Positions 35,463 through 44,314 of a DNA stretch of 64,000 nucleotides are shown piece after piece (the first letter of the stretch is position 1; every line of letters starts with the position of its first letter). Source of the stretch: Bacteroidetes bacterium UBA4416 (GTDB lineage: Bacteria > Bacteroidota > Bacteroidia > B-17B0 > Aurantibacillaceae); NCBI GenBank assembly GCA_002390745.1, contig DGQK01000051.1, forward strand, positions 211,785 through 275,784. The letters are read 5' to 3'. The position numbers were made by a program, and so were the translations under genes. The notes under the pieces were generated by a model. That model worked only from the letters and a program-made list of their open reading frames with translations, was not told the origin of the DNA and did no database searches.

Positions 35463-36851
35463 ATGAAAGGTCTTTTTATCATAAGCGGATTAGGAATTTT
35501 AGCCATGCTGGCAGAGATTTTTAAATTCAAAAAAATATTATATCCTTTGGTACTGCTTGGTATCATTGCAGCTTACGGCTGCAACTTCATGGAGTGGAAC
35601 AATAACATGTCTGTTCCGATGTTCGGGAAAATGATCCATTTCGATAATGTGGCCCTTGCTTTTAGTGGCGTTATCCTCGCTACTGCGTTCTTCTGGTTCA
35701 TCCTCGCCAACGATTACTTCGAGCACGATCACATTACTGATCATTTTGCGTTGGTGTTGTTTGCCCTGGTAGGCGCGCTTATGCTCACCTCTTTCAGCAA
35801 CATGACCACCCTGTTCTTAGGAATCGAGATCCTGTCGATTCCGATGTATGTATTGGCCGCTTCGCGTAAGCGCGACCTGGCTTCCAACGAGGCAGGCTTC
35901 AAGTACCTGATCATGGGCTCTTTTGCATCCGGCTTTTTACTGTTTGGCATCGCATTGATTTACGGTGCTACGGGTACGTTCGACCTGATGGCGATCCGTT
36001 CTTATATCTCACAGGCCAACGGCTCTATTCCGGTATTCTTTTATGCCGGTATCCTGATGATGCTGGTGGCGATGTGCTTTAAAGTAAGCGCCGCCCCGTT
36101 CCATTTCTGGGCACCGGATGTGTACGAAGGCTCTCCAACCGTCATTACGGCATTGATGAGTACAATAGTGAAAACAGCAGCTTTCGCCGCATTCATGCAC
36201 CTCTTCCTGGTAGTATTTGGCAAAGCCGGCGAGAGCTGGAGCATGGTGCTGGCCGTGATCGTGGCCTTGTCTTTAGTGGTTTCCAACATTACAGCCGCTT
36301 CGCAAAACAGTGTGAAACGGATGTTGGCTTATTCGAGCATCAGCCACGCGGCTTTTATGCTGATGGCAATCCTGGCCAACAACCGCGGCTTTGCAAGTGT
36401 TAACGCTATCCTTTATTATTCCCTGGCCTATTCCATTGGTTCCATCTCCGCCTTCACGGTAGTATACAATGTTTCCAAAGAAGATGGAAATTCGAACATC
36501 GAAGCCTTCAACGGCCTGGGCAAACGCAATCCCTTTGTGGCAGGCTGTATGGTTATCGCCATGCTGTCGCTGGCCGGTATCCCGGTTACGGCCGGCTTCT
36601 TCGCCAAGTACTTTATTTTCACGCTCATGATCGGAACAGGCTTCAAATGGCTGATCATCCTCGCTATCCTGACCTCGGCGGTAGGGGTGTATTACTATTT
36701 CAAAGTCATTATTGCCATGTATTTCAAACCGGTAAGAGAAGGACAAAAGATGGTGCTGGAAACCTCACACGTGATCCTGCTGGCCATTACCACACTGCTT
36801 ACACTGGCTTTAGGAATCGTTCCTAAATACATCATCGAGATCTTCGGCTAA
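35463..36851 (+). CDS. nuoN: NADH-quinone oxidoreductase subunit N
   Basis: 462 residues, 14 membrane helices. Third antiporter-like subunit, next to NuoK/J. Motifs 'FLGIEILSIPMYVLAASRKR' (Glu), 'APFHFWAPDVYEGSPTVITA' and 'AYSSISHAAFMLMA' are present. Last gene of the operon; its upstream 70-bp spacer contains repeated CTTTAATCTTTA units. No T-run terminator is evident after it. Confidence 0.96.
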   Translation: MKGLFIISGLGILAMLAEIFKFKKILYPLVLLGIIAAYGCNFMEWNNNMSVPMFGKMIHFDNVALAFSGVILATAFFWFILANDYFEHDHITDHFALVLFALVGALMLTSFSNMTTLFLGIEILSIPMYVLAASRKRDLASNEAGFKYLIMGSFASGFLLFGIALIYGATGTFDLMAIRSYISQANGSIPVFFYAGILMMLVAMCFKVSAAPFHFWAPDVYEGSPTVITALMSTIVKTAAFAAFMHLFLVVFGKAGESWSMVLAVIVALSLVVSNITAASQNSVKRMLAYSSISHAAFMLMAILANNRGFASVNAILYYSLAYSIGSISAFTVVYNVSKEDGNSNIEAFNGLGKRNPFVAGCMVIAMLSLAGIPVTAGFFAKYFIFTLMIGTGFKWLIILAILTSAVGVYYYFKVIIAMYFKPVREGQKMVLETSHVILLAITTLLTLALGIVPKYIIEIFG

Positions 36852-36958
36852 GAGCTGCAATGTCCCGAAGCCCGGAGCGACGGATGTATTGCGTTTGATG
36901 CCTGGCGGAGCACCTACTCACCAGGATAGCCTGTCAGGGCTATGCGGCCCCGTTTTCA
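36852..36958. repeat. GC-rich intergenic repeat-like sequence after nuoN
   Basis: A GC-rich block with CCCGAAGCCCGG and an imperfect AGCCTGTCAGGGCT palindrome (36928-36941) lies between nuoN and the lipoprotein gene. It resembles parts of the 6016-6287 element (the GGGCTTCGGG core) but is not a full copy. It may also serve as the nuo operon end. Confidence 0.35.
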
Positions 36959-37029
36959 TGAATTTTTTTTGAATCATCGTTTAAATGGTTACATTAGTCG
37001 GCAACTTTTAACCTTTAAAAAACAAAAAC

Positions 37030-37527
37030 ATGAAATTAAAAACATTTTTTGCAGCGGCCGTAGTCGTTGCCATGGCTACTTCCTGTGGCTCAAAAACAGA
37101 AGAAGCAAAAGCAGAAACAACCGAAACAACTCCTGCCGCCGCTACAGAAACACCTGCTGCCGGTGAAGCATCTATTGTGAAGAACTGGGTGCTCGACAAC
37201 ATCGATGCTTCGGCTGCTATGGCCGGAATGCCGAAAGATAATCAGGATAAAATGAAAGCCGCCATGGATGCCATGGTTTCTACACAGAAAGGAAAAATGT
37301 CGCTCGATATCCAGGGAGGCGGAAAAGTAATGGCCAATGCGTCCGATATGTCCGGAAACTGGAAAACCAGTGAAGGAAAATGGACCCTGAGCGACGATAA
37401 AAAAACACTGACACTCGATATCGATGGAAAAAAAGACGAGTTCATTGTGGCAGAGCTTAGCGCTGATAAACTGAACCTGGAAATGAAAGGCGAAAAAATG
37501 AACATGATCTTTGTTCCGAAACAATAG
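37030..37527 (+). CDS. Lipocalin-like lipoprotein
   Basis: 165 residues. Lipoprotein signal with lipobox (MKLKTFFAAAVVVAMATSC, Cys19), a low-complexity Ala/Thr/Glu linker (20-47), then a beta-rich domain (about 50-165, 'KGKMSLDIQGGGKVMANASD', 'GNWKTSEGKWTLSDDKKTL') like the lipocalin-type domains (DUF4923/lipocalin_4) of Bacteroidota lipoproteins. Function unknown; probably outer-membrane associated. Single gene with its own terminator. Confidence 0.75.
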   Translation: MKLKTFFAAAVVVAMATSCGSKTEEAKAETTETTPAAATETPAAGEASIVKNWVLDNIDASAAMAGMPKDNQDKMKAAMDAMVSTQKGKMSLDIQGGGKVMANASDMSGNWKTSEGKWTLSDDKKTLTLDIDGKKDEFIVAELSADKLNLEMKGEKMNMIFVPKQ

Positions 37528-37546
37528 TCCCGACATTACATTCAAG

Positions 37547-37579
37547 GGCAGCCATGATTCTTTTCATGGCTGCTTTTTT
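37547..37579 (+). terminator. Terminator after the lipoprotein gene
   Basis: GCAGCCATGA pairs with TCATGGCTGC around TTCTTT, followed by a T-run. It lies between convergent genes and may stop transcription from both sides. Confidence 0.75.
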
Positions 37580-37608
37580 ATTTCAGGGATCCGGATTAAT
37601 GCAACGTT

Positions 37609-39039
37609 TTATACAAAAGCGCTGAAGCCTGTAATGGCCCTGCCTACGATCAGGGTGTTGATCTCTTTAGTACCCTCGTAGGAATAAATGGCTTCGGCAT
37701 CAGCCACAAAACGCGCCACATCATAGTCCAGCAGGATGCCGTTGCCGCCCATCACTTCTCGGGCTCTGCTCACAATGTCGCGGGTGCGCAGGCTACAGAA
37801 TACTTTGGCAAGAGAAGCATGCTCATCGGTGAGGATTTGCTGGTCCTGAAGCTCGGAGAGGCGCGCCACCATCGTTTGCATAGCAGTGAGGTTGCTGAGC
37901 ATCTCCACCAGGTGGTTCTGAATGAGCTGGAAGGAAGCAATGGGTTTCCCGAACTGTTTGCGCTCGCGGGTGTAGTTGAGCGCCGCTTCATAAGCTCCGC
38001 GTGCGCATCCTACTGCCAGCCAGGCCACGCCCGCGCGTGTCATGCGGAGCACATTGGCGGTATCCTTAAAGGTGTTGGCTTTCTGCAAACGGTCGCTCTC
38101 AACCACTTCGCAATTCGTAAGTGTCACAATACCGTTCTGAACGGTCCGCAGCGCCATCTTGTCTTCGATCTTTTCCACCGCCATACCCGGATTATTCTTT
38201 CGCACCAAAAATCCTTTCACCTGCTTATCCGCCTCGTCCTCTGCCCAGATGATGACCACATCTGCAAAAGTAGCATTGCCGATCCATTTCTTTTGGCCGT
38301 TCAGGATCCAGGTATCGCCTTCGCGCCTGGCTTTCATGGTGAGCCCTCCCGCTACGGCAGAGCCCACTTCCGGCTCCGTTAGACCGAAGGCGCCGATTTT
38401 CTGTAAGCTTTTTAGCTGCGGTAGCCATTCGCGTTTCTGCTCTTCCGAGCCCAGCAGATAAATGGAACCCATTACCAGGCCGCTTTGCACGCCGAAGAAG
38501 GTGGCGAAGGAAACATCCACTCTTGCCATTTCCATCGCGAGTATTCCCTCCATCATGCAGGTGCGTAAGGGGTTGTTATAGCCTACATAGGTAATGCCGC
38601 AAATATCAAGCTCCGCCACTTTGGGGATGATGTGAAACGGAAATTCGGCCCGCCGCCAATAGTCGTTGGCGATGGGTTTGATCTCTTTCTCCATAAAGGC
38701 CCTTACTTTCAATTGCAGCTCCCTTTCGCCGGGCTGTAGGGTATGGCCGATGTCGTAAAAATCACCGTCGATGGGAGGTAGCTCTTTCCGGCGATGACCG
38801 CCGCTGAGCATTTTCACCAATCCCGCCAATTGCTTATCATCCAACCGGCCCACGTTTTTCATCACCTCCGCGAGGTCTATTTTTTGTGAGAGTTTGCCGA
38901 GGGCCTCCAGGTCGATTGTTTTGAGCAGATGCCAGGCATTTTTGAGATTTGAGAAGAGCGCCATAACCAGGGTGTTAAGTAGTATATAGCCATGCAACAA
39001 AAAGTTGTGCCAGCGCCATGCTATACGGAATAAATCCAT
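37609..39039 (-). CDS. Acyl-CoA dehydrogenase family protein
   Basis: 476 residues; FAD enzyme oxidising an acyl-CoA thioester. The core (about 95-476) has 'FGLTEPEVGSAVAGGLTMKA', 'NGQKKWIGNATFADVVIIWA', 'ERKQFGKPIASFQLIQNHL' and the catalytic-base region 'YSYEGTKEINTLIVGRAITG'. Overall closest in look to glutaryl-CoA dehydrogenase/ACX4-like members, but substrate cannot be set by eye. The first 80-90 residues are an unusual extension with a hydrophobic start. A start at Met26 (about 38964) is equally possible. Monocistronic, convergent with the lipoprotein gene. Confidence 0.88.
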   Translation of the reverse strand: MDLFRIAWRWHNFLLHGYILLNTLVMALFSNLKNAWHLLKTIDLEALGKLSQKIDLAEVMKNVGRLDDKQLAGLVKMLSGGHRRKELPPIDGDFYDIGHTLQPGERELQLKVRAFMEKEIKPIANDYWRRAEFPFHIIPKVAELDICGITYVGYNNPLRTCMMEGILAMEMARVDVSFATFFGVQSGLVMGSIYLLGSEEQKREWLPQLKSLQKIGAFGLTEPEVGSAVAGGLTMKARREGDTWILNGQKKWIGNATFADVVIIWAEDEADKQVKGFLVRKNNPGMAVEKIEDKMALRTVQNGIVTLTNCEVVESDRLQKANTFKDTANVLRMTRAGVAWLAVGCARGAYEAALNYTRERKQFGKPIASFQLIQNHLVEMLSNLTAMQTMVARLSELQDQQILTDEHASLAKVFCSLRTRDIVSRAREVMGGNGILLDYDVARFVADAEAIYSYEGTKEINTLIVGRAITGFSAFV

Positions 39040-39165
39040 ACCCTGAAGAAATATCAGGGACGGCCTGTTAAAAAAGAGAAAAAAAGCCGTTGTGCATCGC
39101 TTGCCAACAGGAGTATAATCTGTATTTTTACTAAGAGCTATCTCCTGATCATAGCGTATTTATTT

Positions 39166-39771
39166 ATGAAACACATCTGCTTTTTTCTCTGCCTCCTGGT
39201 GCTCGCAGGCCCTGCCGCGGCTCAAACAAAAACCAAAACCATGGACCTCGGGCATATCATTTCTGACTCCACAAGTATCAATAAGGATCTCGGAGCGAAG
39301 CTGGGACTGGGTTCTATCAATGCATCGTCAAGCGTCATTGAAATACGCCTGTATTCCAATATCGGATTTCCGGGAACACAGTGCCTGGTGTTGCAGTACG
39401 ACAAAACCTGGAAAGCAACGAAGTATAAGCTGGACGCTAAGGATGCCGTTGTGAAATCGACTCTCAAACCGGCCGGAGGTATTGATGCTATCGCAAAGGC
39501 CGTGATTGCTAATAACGTGTTTTCGCTGCCAACGCAATCAGCGATAAACTCAGGGCGGAACATGCTTGACCTGTCTGATAACGAGATTATGTCGGTGCAG
39601 GTGGATATGAGCGATTCGCCATGCTACTACCTGCAGTTTAAAGTAAGCACCAGTAGCCGCGAGTACAAATACTGCGACCCCAAATCCTATGCAAGCTTCT
39701 ACAAAGGCCAGCATGAGTATACCGACTTCGCCAATATCCTGAAAGCCTTTGCCAGACTGGAGATCAAGTAA
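39166..39771 (+). CDS. Secreted protein of unknown function
   Basis: 201 residues. Signal peptide (about 1-19, 'ICFFLCLLVLAGPAAAQ'). The mature part is beta-rich with a few Cys (e.g. 'DSPCYYLQFKVS', 'EYKYCDPKS'). No family recognised. Its 3' end overlaps the start of the metallopeptidase gene by about 23 bp, so the two are translationally linked; the barrel gene follows. Confidence 0.6.
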   Translation: MKHICFFLCLLVLAGPAAAQTKTKTMDLGHIISDSTSINKDLGAKLGLGSINASSSVIEIRLYSNIGFPGTQCLVLQYDKTWKATKYKLDAKDAVVKSTLKPAGGIDAIAKAVIANNVFSLPTQSAINSGRNMLDLSDNEIMSVQVDMSDSPCYYLQFKVSTSSREYKYCDPKSYASFYKGQHEYTDFANILKAFARLEIK

Positions 39772-40981
39772 CATCAACAGCCAGGAATACATAGCCGCCT
39801 ATTTAAAAGCGAATAATGCGTATTTTAATAAGCTGAAACAGCCCGGGCGCCTCCTTTTCGTGCAACGGGTCATGTCCTTTATCAGGCATAAGACAATTAA
39901 TGGCCGTGAGGGTTTCGTGGTAACTCCCGACATGGAAATCGATATTGCAGCGTCAGCCGTACAGCTCACGTTGGGCCTCGAAACCTGGGGCCTTTCCTAT
40001 TTTAACCACATCCTGGTATACCGCTCAGATTACAAAAGCCCGGCTACCGGCAAATACCACAAGGGAGAAACCAATATGGGCGGCTTCATTTGTTTCAGCT
40101 GGACGGCTTTTGTGGAAGGGAACAGCAAGCCCCATGACAAGGTCAACCTGGGGCTTCATGAGTTTGCGCATGCCTTGCGGTTTAATGGCATCCGGGGAAA
40201 TGTGACGGATTATTTTTTTGAAAACTATTTTGCACGCTGGCTGGCCTGCGCAAACCGGGAGTTTCAAAAACTCCGGCATCATGCAGAAAGAAGTATTTTC
40301 CGGAAATACGGCGGCGTGAATATCAATGAGTTTTTCAGTGTTGCTGTTGAAACATTTTTTGAAACACCGATGGAGTTTAAAGCCGCCCTTCCGGAGCTCT
40401 ATACCGAAACGTCCATCCTTTTAAACCAGACCTTTACAGACACAGGCGCTGTGCTGCTTAATTGCCGGGAGGAGCTCATGAAAGCAAATGATTTCCGGCT
40501 GAGCAAAACCTATCCCGGGGTGATGAAATACAATCTCAGAAACCTCGGACGCTCTGTTGTGGCGCTTGTATTTGCGCTGGCAGGAGTTGCCCTGCTCCTG
40601 GATGGCGGATACCGTTACCCGATGCCTTACATCCTCTTTTCGTTCAGCATCCTGGCCTGGCTGTACCTGGAATGGAATTATACGAGGGTTGATTTTGAGC
40701 GGGATCATTTTTCGGTACGGAAAGGCTTTTGGCTGCATCAGCCATGGAGAACGAAAACATTGCCTTACTCGGCGCTGATCTCTCTTAAGCTTGCGTATGA
40801 ATACCATTATGACGAGGATGGCAACCGCGGAGACAAATACGCCGACAGGGCTTCCATCGCGTATTACAGCAATGATAGTTTCTACAAAGACCGTTTGCAT
40901 ATCGTGCCCCTGCAACCTGCTTTCGATGAGCTTTGCCGGGAACTGAAGCATCATGCTGTGTTTGTTGCCATCACAAGCTGA
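39749..40981 (+). CDS. MtfA-like zinc peptidase with membrane and PH-like C-terminus
   Basis: 410 residues from a TTG at 39749, the only start codon before the conserved part. N-terminal MtfA/DgsA-type peptidase domain (about 10-245): zinc motif 'GLHEFAHALRFNG' (HExxH) and downstream 'FFSVAVETFFETP' with the third ligand Glu. In E. coli, MtfA cleaves and acts with the Mlc repressor; here no such partner is near. After it come two predicted membrane helices (about 275-310) and a beta-rich PH-like stretch (about 315-400, 'DFERDHFSVRKGFWLHQPWR'). The fusion is not the classic MtfA layout (about 265 residues, soluble). Confidence 0.78.
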   Translation: MPDWRSSNINSQEYIAAYLKANNAYFNKLKQPGRLLFVQRVMSFIRHKTINGREGFVVTPDMEIDIAASAVQLTLGLETWGLSYFNHILVYRSDYKSPATGKYHKGETNMGGFICFSWTAFVEGNSKPHDKVNLGLHEFAHALRFNGIRGNVTDYFFENYFARWLACANREFQKLRHHAERSIFRKYGGVNINEFFSVAVETFFETPMEFKAALPELYTETSILLNQTFTDTGAVLLNCREELMKANDFRLSKTYPGVMKYNLRNLGRSVVALVFALAGVALLLDGGYRYPMPYILFSFSILAWLYLEWNYTRVDFERDHFSVRKGFWLHQPWRTKTLPYSALISLKLAYEYHYDEDGNRGDKYADRASIAYYSNDSFYKDRLHIVPLQPAFDELCRELKHHAVFVAITS

Positions 40982-41022
40982 TTCCTCGGCAAAGCGCTTT
41001 CTGCGAAGTGTGCTGAATTGGA

Positions 41023-42315
41023 ATGCTTTTCTTATTTTTGAATATGGCGGGAAGTGGTCATATCCGTTTTACGTTAGTCTTTCTTGTGTTCGCGATCCTG
41101 TGTGCCGGAATGCTACGCAGCCAGCCGCTCCGGCGCGACTTATTCCTGACAGGCGGAATCAATATAGGCAGCATTGGCTGGTCGCCTTCGAAGCTGTCAG
41201 GGAAAGATGCCGGACATTTTTCCCGGATCATCAATTTCGGCATTGGCAATATCAGAAATAATGAGGGCCGGAAACGGCTCAGGATTATTGCCAATACAAG
41301 TGTAGGACTGCATGCAGGCTTTATGTGGAAGGATAGGAGCAGGGTAAATCTGAACGGCCTGCAGCTGGAATTTCAAAGCAATAAGGCGGCCTATGCCTTT
41401 AAGCCTCCTTTTCGGTATCCCTACAAAGGAGATACGCTTACCGCGTGGGTAGATGCCGATAACTATCTGAAATATTCGCTTTCGGTGATGCGTAGCTGGA
41501 ACCTGCCGGGCGCTTACAGAAATGATTATAGCTTTTGGTATACCAGGCTGTCCTTTGGATATACTTTTTCTCACACAAGCTTCGGAGAGCGATACCAGCA
41601 GAGTGAAGACTGGACTGAAAATGGAACAGGCATGCGGCAGACAGCCATCGCACTGAGTGAAAACAGCTACATGATAAGCCCGGAAATAGGATACAGGTAT
41701 CTGTTGGAAAACGGCCATATCATCGATTTCGGTATCGTGTACCATCAGCCATTCCGTAATACAAGGGTGGTGGAGTACGAGTTCTTCCGGCAGGGAGTTT
41801 CACAGGGGAAGAGCCGGATCACCTTCTTCGGCTCTACCATCATGCTTAACCTGTCTTACACCTTTGTCCATAAGCTGAAACGCAGGCCTTCGGATAGCAG
41901 CGATGTGAAAGACCGTTACCTCGCGATGGCTGATTCCATCGAGAGATCCACCAATACCTTCAGTCAGCGTAAACTCAATGGCAGGCGTTACCGGATCCAG
42001 GAAACATTAATGGTAAGCAGTTCGTCTGTTACTTTAACCGTGTGGGATAAGAACAGGGTGGATGGTGATGAGATCTCCCTGTACCTGAACGGAGAGCCCT
42101 TCCTGGAAGAATACACGGTGTCGAAGTTCAGAAAAAGCATAGCTCTCACACTGAAGCCGGGTTCCAATACGATTGTCATGCAGGCCCTGAACCTGGGAAG
42201 GGTTCCTCCGAATACAGCGGCGATCAGCATCGACGACGGCATAAAAAAGAAAATCCTGACCCTCGTTTCAGATCTGAAGCAAAGCGGCGCCCTGGAAATT
42301 ATCTACGAGCCCTGA
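41023..42315 (+). CDS. Outer-membrane beta-barrel protein with periplasmic beta-domain
   Basis: 430 residues; start at 41023 or 41044, both giving a signal peptide (about 'FTLVFLVFAILCAGMLRSQ'). Residues about 40-300 look like a barrel of alternating strands ('YSFWYTRLSFGYTFSHTSFG', 'ITFFGSTIMLNLSYTFVHKL'). The final 100 residues ('GDEISLYLNGEPFLEEYTV', 'GSNTIVMQALNLGRVPPNTA') form a beta-sandwich found at the ends of various Bacteroidota OmpA-like and secreted proteins. No family name can be given with confidence. Follows the metallopeptidase by 41 bp. Confidence 0.7.
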   Translation: MLFLFLNMAGSGHIRFTLVFLVFAILCAGMLRSQPLRRDLFLTGGINIGSIGWSPSKLSGKDAGHFSRIINFGIGNIRNNEGRKRLRIIANTSVGLHAGFMWKDRSRVNLNGLQLEFQSNKAAYAFKPPFRYPYKGDTLTAWVDADNYLKYSLSVMRSWNLPGAYRNDYSFWYTRLSFGYTFSHTSFGERYQQSEDWTENGTGMRQTAIALSENSYMISPEIGYRYLLENGHIIDFGIVYHQPFRNTRVVEYEFFRQGVSQGKSRITFFGSTIMLNLSYTFVHKLKRRPSDSSDVKDRYLAMADSIERSTNTFSQRKLNGRRYRIQETLMVSSSSVTLTVWDKNRVDGDEISLYLNGEPFLEEYTVSKFRKSIALTLKPGSNTIVMQALNLGRVPPNTAAISIDDGIKKKILTLVSDLKQSGALEIIYEP

Positions 42316-42340
42316 TCGGATGGTATCAGGCCTTGCGAAG

Positions 42341-43384
42341 CTATTTACCCTTGCCCTGGCTGTAGGCCACCAGGTTGGCGATGCGATACAGCAGGCGGGA
42401 AGCCACATTGGCATTCCATTCGTCTTCGCCGCCCACCTCGTTGAGGTCGAAGGCTACAAATGTTTTTCCGGCTGCTACTACCTGCTCCAGTAAATACAAT
42501 ACCTGATCTGTTTCAAAGCCTCCTGCAACAGGCGTTCCTGTGCCCGGGCATAATTTAGGGTCGAGCCCGTCGATGTCGAAGCTCAGGTATATATTCTGCG
42601 GAAGCTCGGCAACGATCTCCTTGCAAATCGCATCCCAGCTTTTTCCCTGGTACTGCTGCTGCTTGATGTCCCTGTCGAAAAATGTTTTCACGCGGCCATT
42701 GGAGTTGTTGATGATATCCACCTCTGCCTGGCAGTAGTCGCGGATACCCACCTGCACCAGCTTTTTCACCTGATCGATCTTTAAGGCATTGTACATGATC
42801 GACGCATGCGAAAATTCAAAGCCTTCATAAGCGACGCGCAGGTCGGCATGCGCATCGATCTGCAATACGGCAAATTCGCCCACATGCTCGCTCAGCGCCT
42901 GCATCATGCCTAAAGGCGTGGAGTGGTCGCCGCCAACGAGCCCAACCGTTTTATCTTGTTTTAAAAAATGCAGTGCACGGTTCTTCACCCATGCATTCAT
43001 CTCCGCGCATACCTTGTTCACATCTTTGATCTCGTCGATCTCCGCAACCGGCTCACCGTTCGACTGGCGGTCGATGATTATCTCAGCAACCGGCCTGTAG
43101 GTGATACTTTTTTCGCGCAGGTCTTCGTTGATGTCGTCCATCGCAATACCCAGTTTCCAGGCATCCTTCACCATAGGATCGTACAAGTCGACCTGGAAAG
43201 AGGCGTCGAAAATCTGCTCGGGGCCATCGCCCGTACCACCACCATAGCTCACCGTTACCTCCCAGGGCACGGGAATCAGCACAATTTCAGATTCGGAAAG
43301 AGAGAAAGGAAGCCCGAACATGCCGGCGTTCACATCACCCACGCTGTTAGGGTCGAAGTTGTTGATTTTATCTTGTTTGGTCAT
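42341..43384 (-). CDS. Agmatinase/arginase-family ureohydrolase
   Basis: 347 residues, two-manganese ureohydrolase. Metal motifs 'GGDHSTPLG', 'DAHADLRVAYEGF' and 'SFDIDGLDP' are all present, as in agmatinase (SpeB: agmatine to putrescine and urea), formiminoglutamase and arginase. Substrate cannot be decided by eye; agmatinase is favoured by length and by the family in Bacteroidota. The N-terminal 40 residues are longer than in E. coli SpeB. The attC-like element lies in its upstream region. Confidence 0.85.
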   Translation of the reverse strand: MTKQDKINNFDPNSVGDVNAGMFGLPFSLSESEIVLIPVPWEVTVSYGGGTGDGPEQIFDASFQVDLYDPMVKDAWKLGIAMDDINEDLREKSITYRPVAEIIIDRQSNGEPVAEIDEIKDVNKVCAEMNAWVKNRALHFLKQDKTVGLVGGDHSTPLGMMQALSEHVGEFAVLQIDAHADLRVAYEGFEFSHASIMYNALKIDQVKKLVQVGIRDYCQAEVDIINNSNGRVKTFFDRDIKQQQYQGKSWDAICKEIVAELPQNIYLSFDIDGLDPKLCPGTGTPVAGGFETDQVLYLLEQVVAAGKTFVAFDLNEVGGEDEWNANVASRLLYRIANLVAYSQGKGK

Positions 43385-43427
43385 GGAATTAAATATGAAT
43401 TTTTTATGAATATACAGAGTTTCAATT

Positions 43428-43506
43428 TATTGCTAAAGTTTATTAAAAGTACTAAAGATCAATTTAAAGCGTCAGCCCGTCTGGCATAAAACTCGTGTTA
43501 GCAATA
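43428..43506 (-). repeat. attC-like element downstream of the DUF3883 gene
   Basis: Bounded by TATTGCTAA (43428-43436) and its complement TTAGCAATA (43498-43506), 79 bp in all. Between them are TTAAAGC (about 43464-43470) and GGCATA (about 43483-43488), which recur in the same order and spacing in the element at 44208-44314. It begins 4 bp after the DUF3883 stop codon. Integron attC sites have this plan (core, imperfect palindrome, inverse core), though the cores do not fit the GTTRRRY consensus exactly. Confidence 0.5.
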
Positions 43507-43510
43507 GTAC

Positions 43511-44194
43511 TTATTCTTTCCACATTCTCGCTGCTATTTTTTCTTCCGTCAAAAGTTTTTCATTCTGCTCATTTGTCCAGCAAGCCAATTGTTCGTTGAA
43601 GCTAAATATTTCAAGTAACGGGTTTGTTAAAGCATGTGTCACAATACACAATTTGTAGTTTAATTTCTTATCAAGAGAATTTTTGTATTCGTTATGGGTC
43701 AACTCTATTGATGTTATGCTACCTGACAAGCCTTTCACTTCTAGTAAAAGTGTTTCATTAACATTTGTTGCCTCTAAATCCCATCCAACATTATCTTTCT
43801 CTTTTGAAATAACAATGTAATCTAATCCCTCGAAATGCTTAATTGTAGTTTCAATAGCAGCAATTTCTACTTGCTGTTTCTTAAACGGATCTGTCTGTCG
43901 TTGGAGCGGTCTTTTGTTTCTGTTGTCTCTTTCAACGCAATAATCCCGATATTTTACAAAAGCATTGAAATGACTTGAATAGTCTTTATGGAAATTTTCA
44001 GGGCGGTTTATTAAATTCCTAATTTGGTCATGGTCGATGTTGATGTCAAATATACCACCACCAGTTAAACTTAATTTTTTATTCAATGCGTTAAGTCCAG
44101 TCACATACTGTGTCCCTGATGTTAATGGTCCTTTTGTTTTTTCTGAAACATAAATTGTTTCTAACCAAATTTTAAATCTTTCTGCTGTCGTCAT
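43511..44194 (-). CDS. DUF3883 (NO VEIN C-terminal) nuclease-like protein
   Basis: 227 residues. The C-terminal half holds 'VGWDLEATNVNETLLLEVKG', a D-x(n)-E-x-K pattern of PD-(D/E)xK restriction-like folds, in the form typical of DUF3883 ('DxExxx..xxxIEVKG'). The N-terminal half is mostly helical and unassigned. DUF3883 domains are frequent in restriction-modification and other defence genes, so a DNA-targeting or defence role is an inference. The gene is clearly more AT-rich than agmatinase and pdxH on either side, stands alone, and is tightly framed by two related repeat elements. This is the strongest candidate for recent acquisition in the window. Confidence 0.7.
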   Translation of the reverse strand: MTTAERFKIWLETIYVSEKTKGPLTSGTQYVTGLNALNKKLSLTGGGIFDINIDHDQIRNLINRPENFHKDYSSHFNAFVKYRDYCVERDNRNKRPLQRQTDPFKKQQVEIAAIETTIKHFEGLDYIVISKEKDNVGWDLEATNVNETLLLEVKGLSGSITSIELTHNEYKNSLDKKLNYKLCIVTHALTNPLLEIFSFNEQLACWTNEQNEKLLTEEKIAARMWKE

Positions 44195-44207
44195 TACATT
44201 GTTTGTG

Positions 44208-44314
44208 TATTGCTAACTATCCAATGTTTCCTGTGTGTTGTTATTTTTGTTGCCGTTTTTGTGTTGCGTTCCATCTTAAAGCAAGTTGCCTCCGGCATAT
44301 AGGCCAATGTTGTT
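44208..44314 (-). repeat. attC-like element upstream of the DUF3883 gene
   Basis: In gene direction it begins right after the pdxH stop codon and ends in GTTAGCAATA (complement of 44208-44217), 14 bp before the DUF3883 ATG. It shares TTAAAGC (44276-44282), GGCATA (44294-44299) and the inner-core sequence with the 79-bp downstream element. The outer end (TGTTGTTT where TGTTAGCA is expected) is degenerate. Confidence 0.45.
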
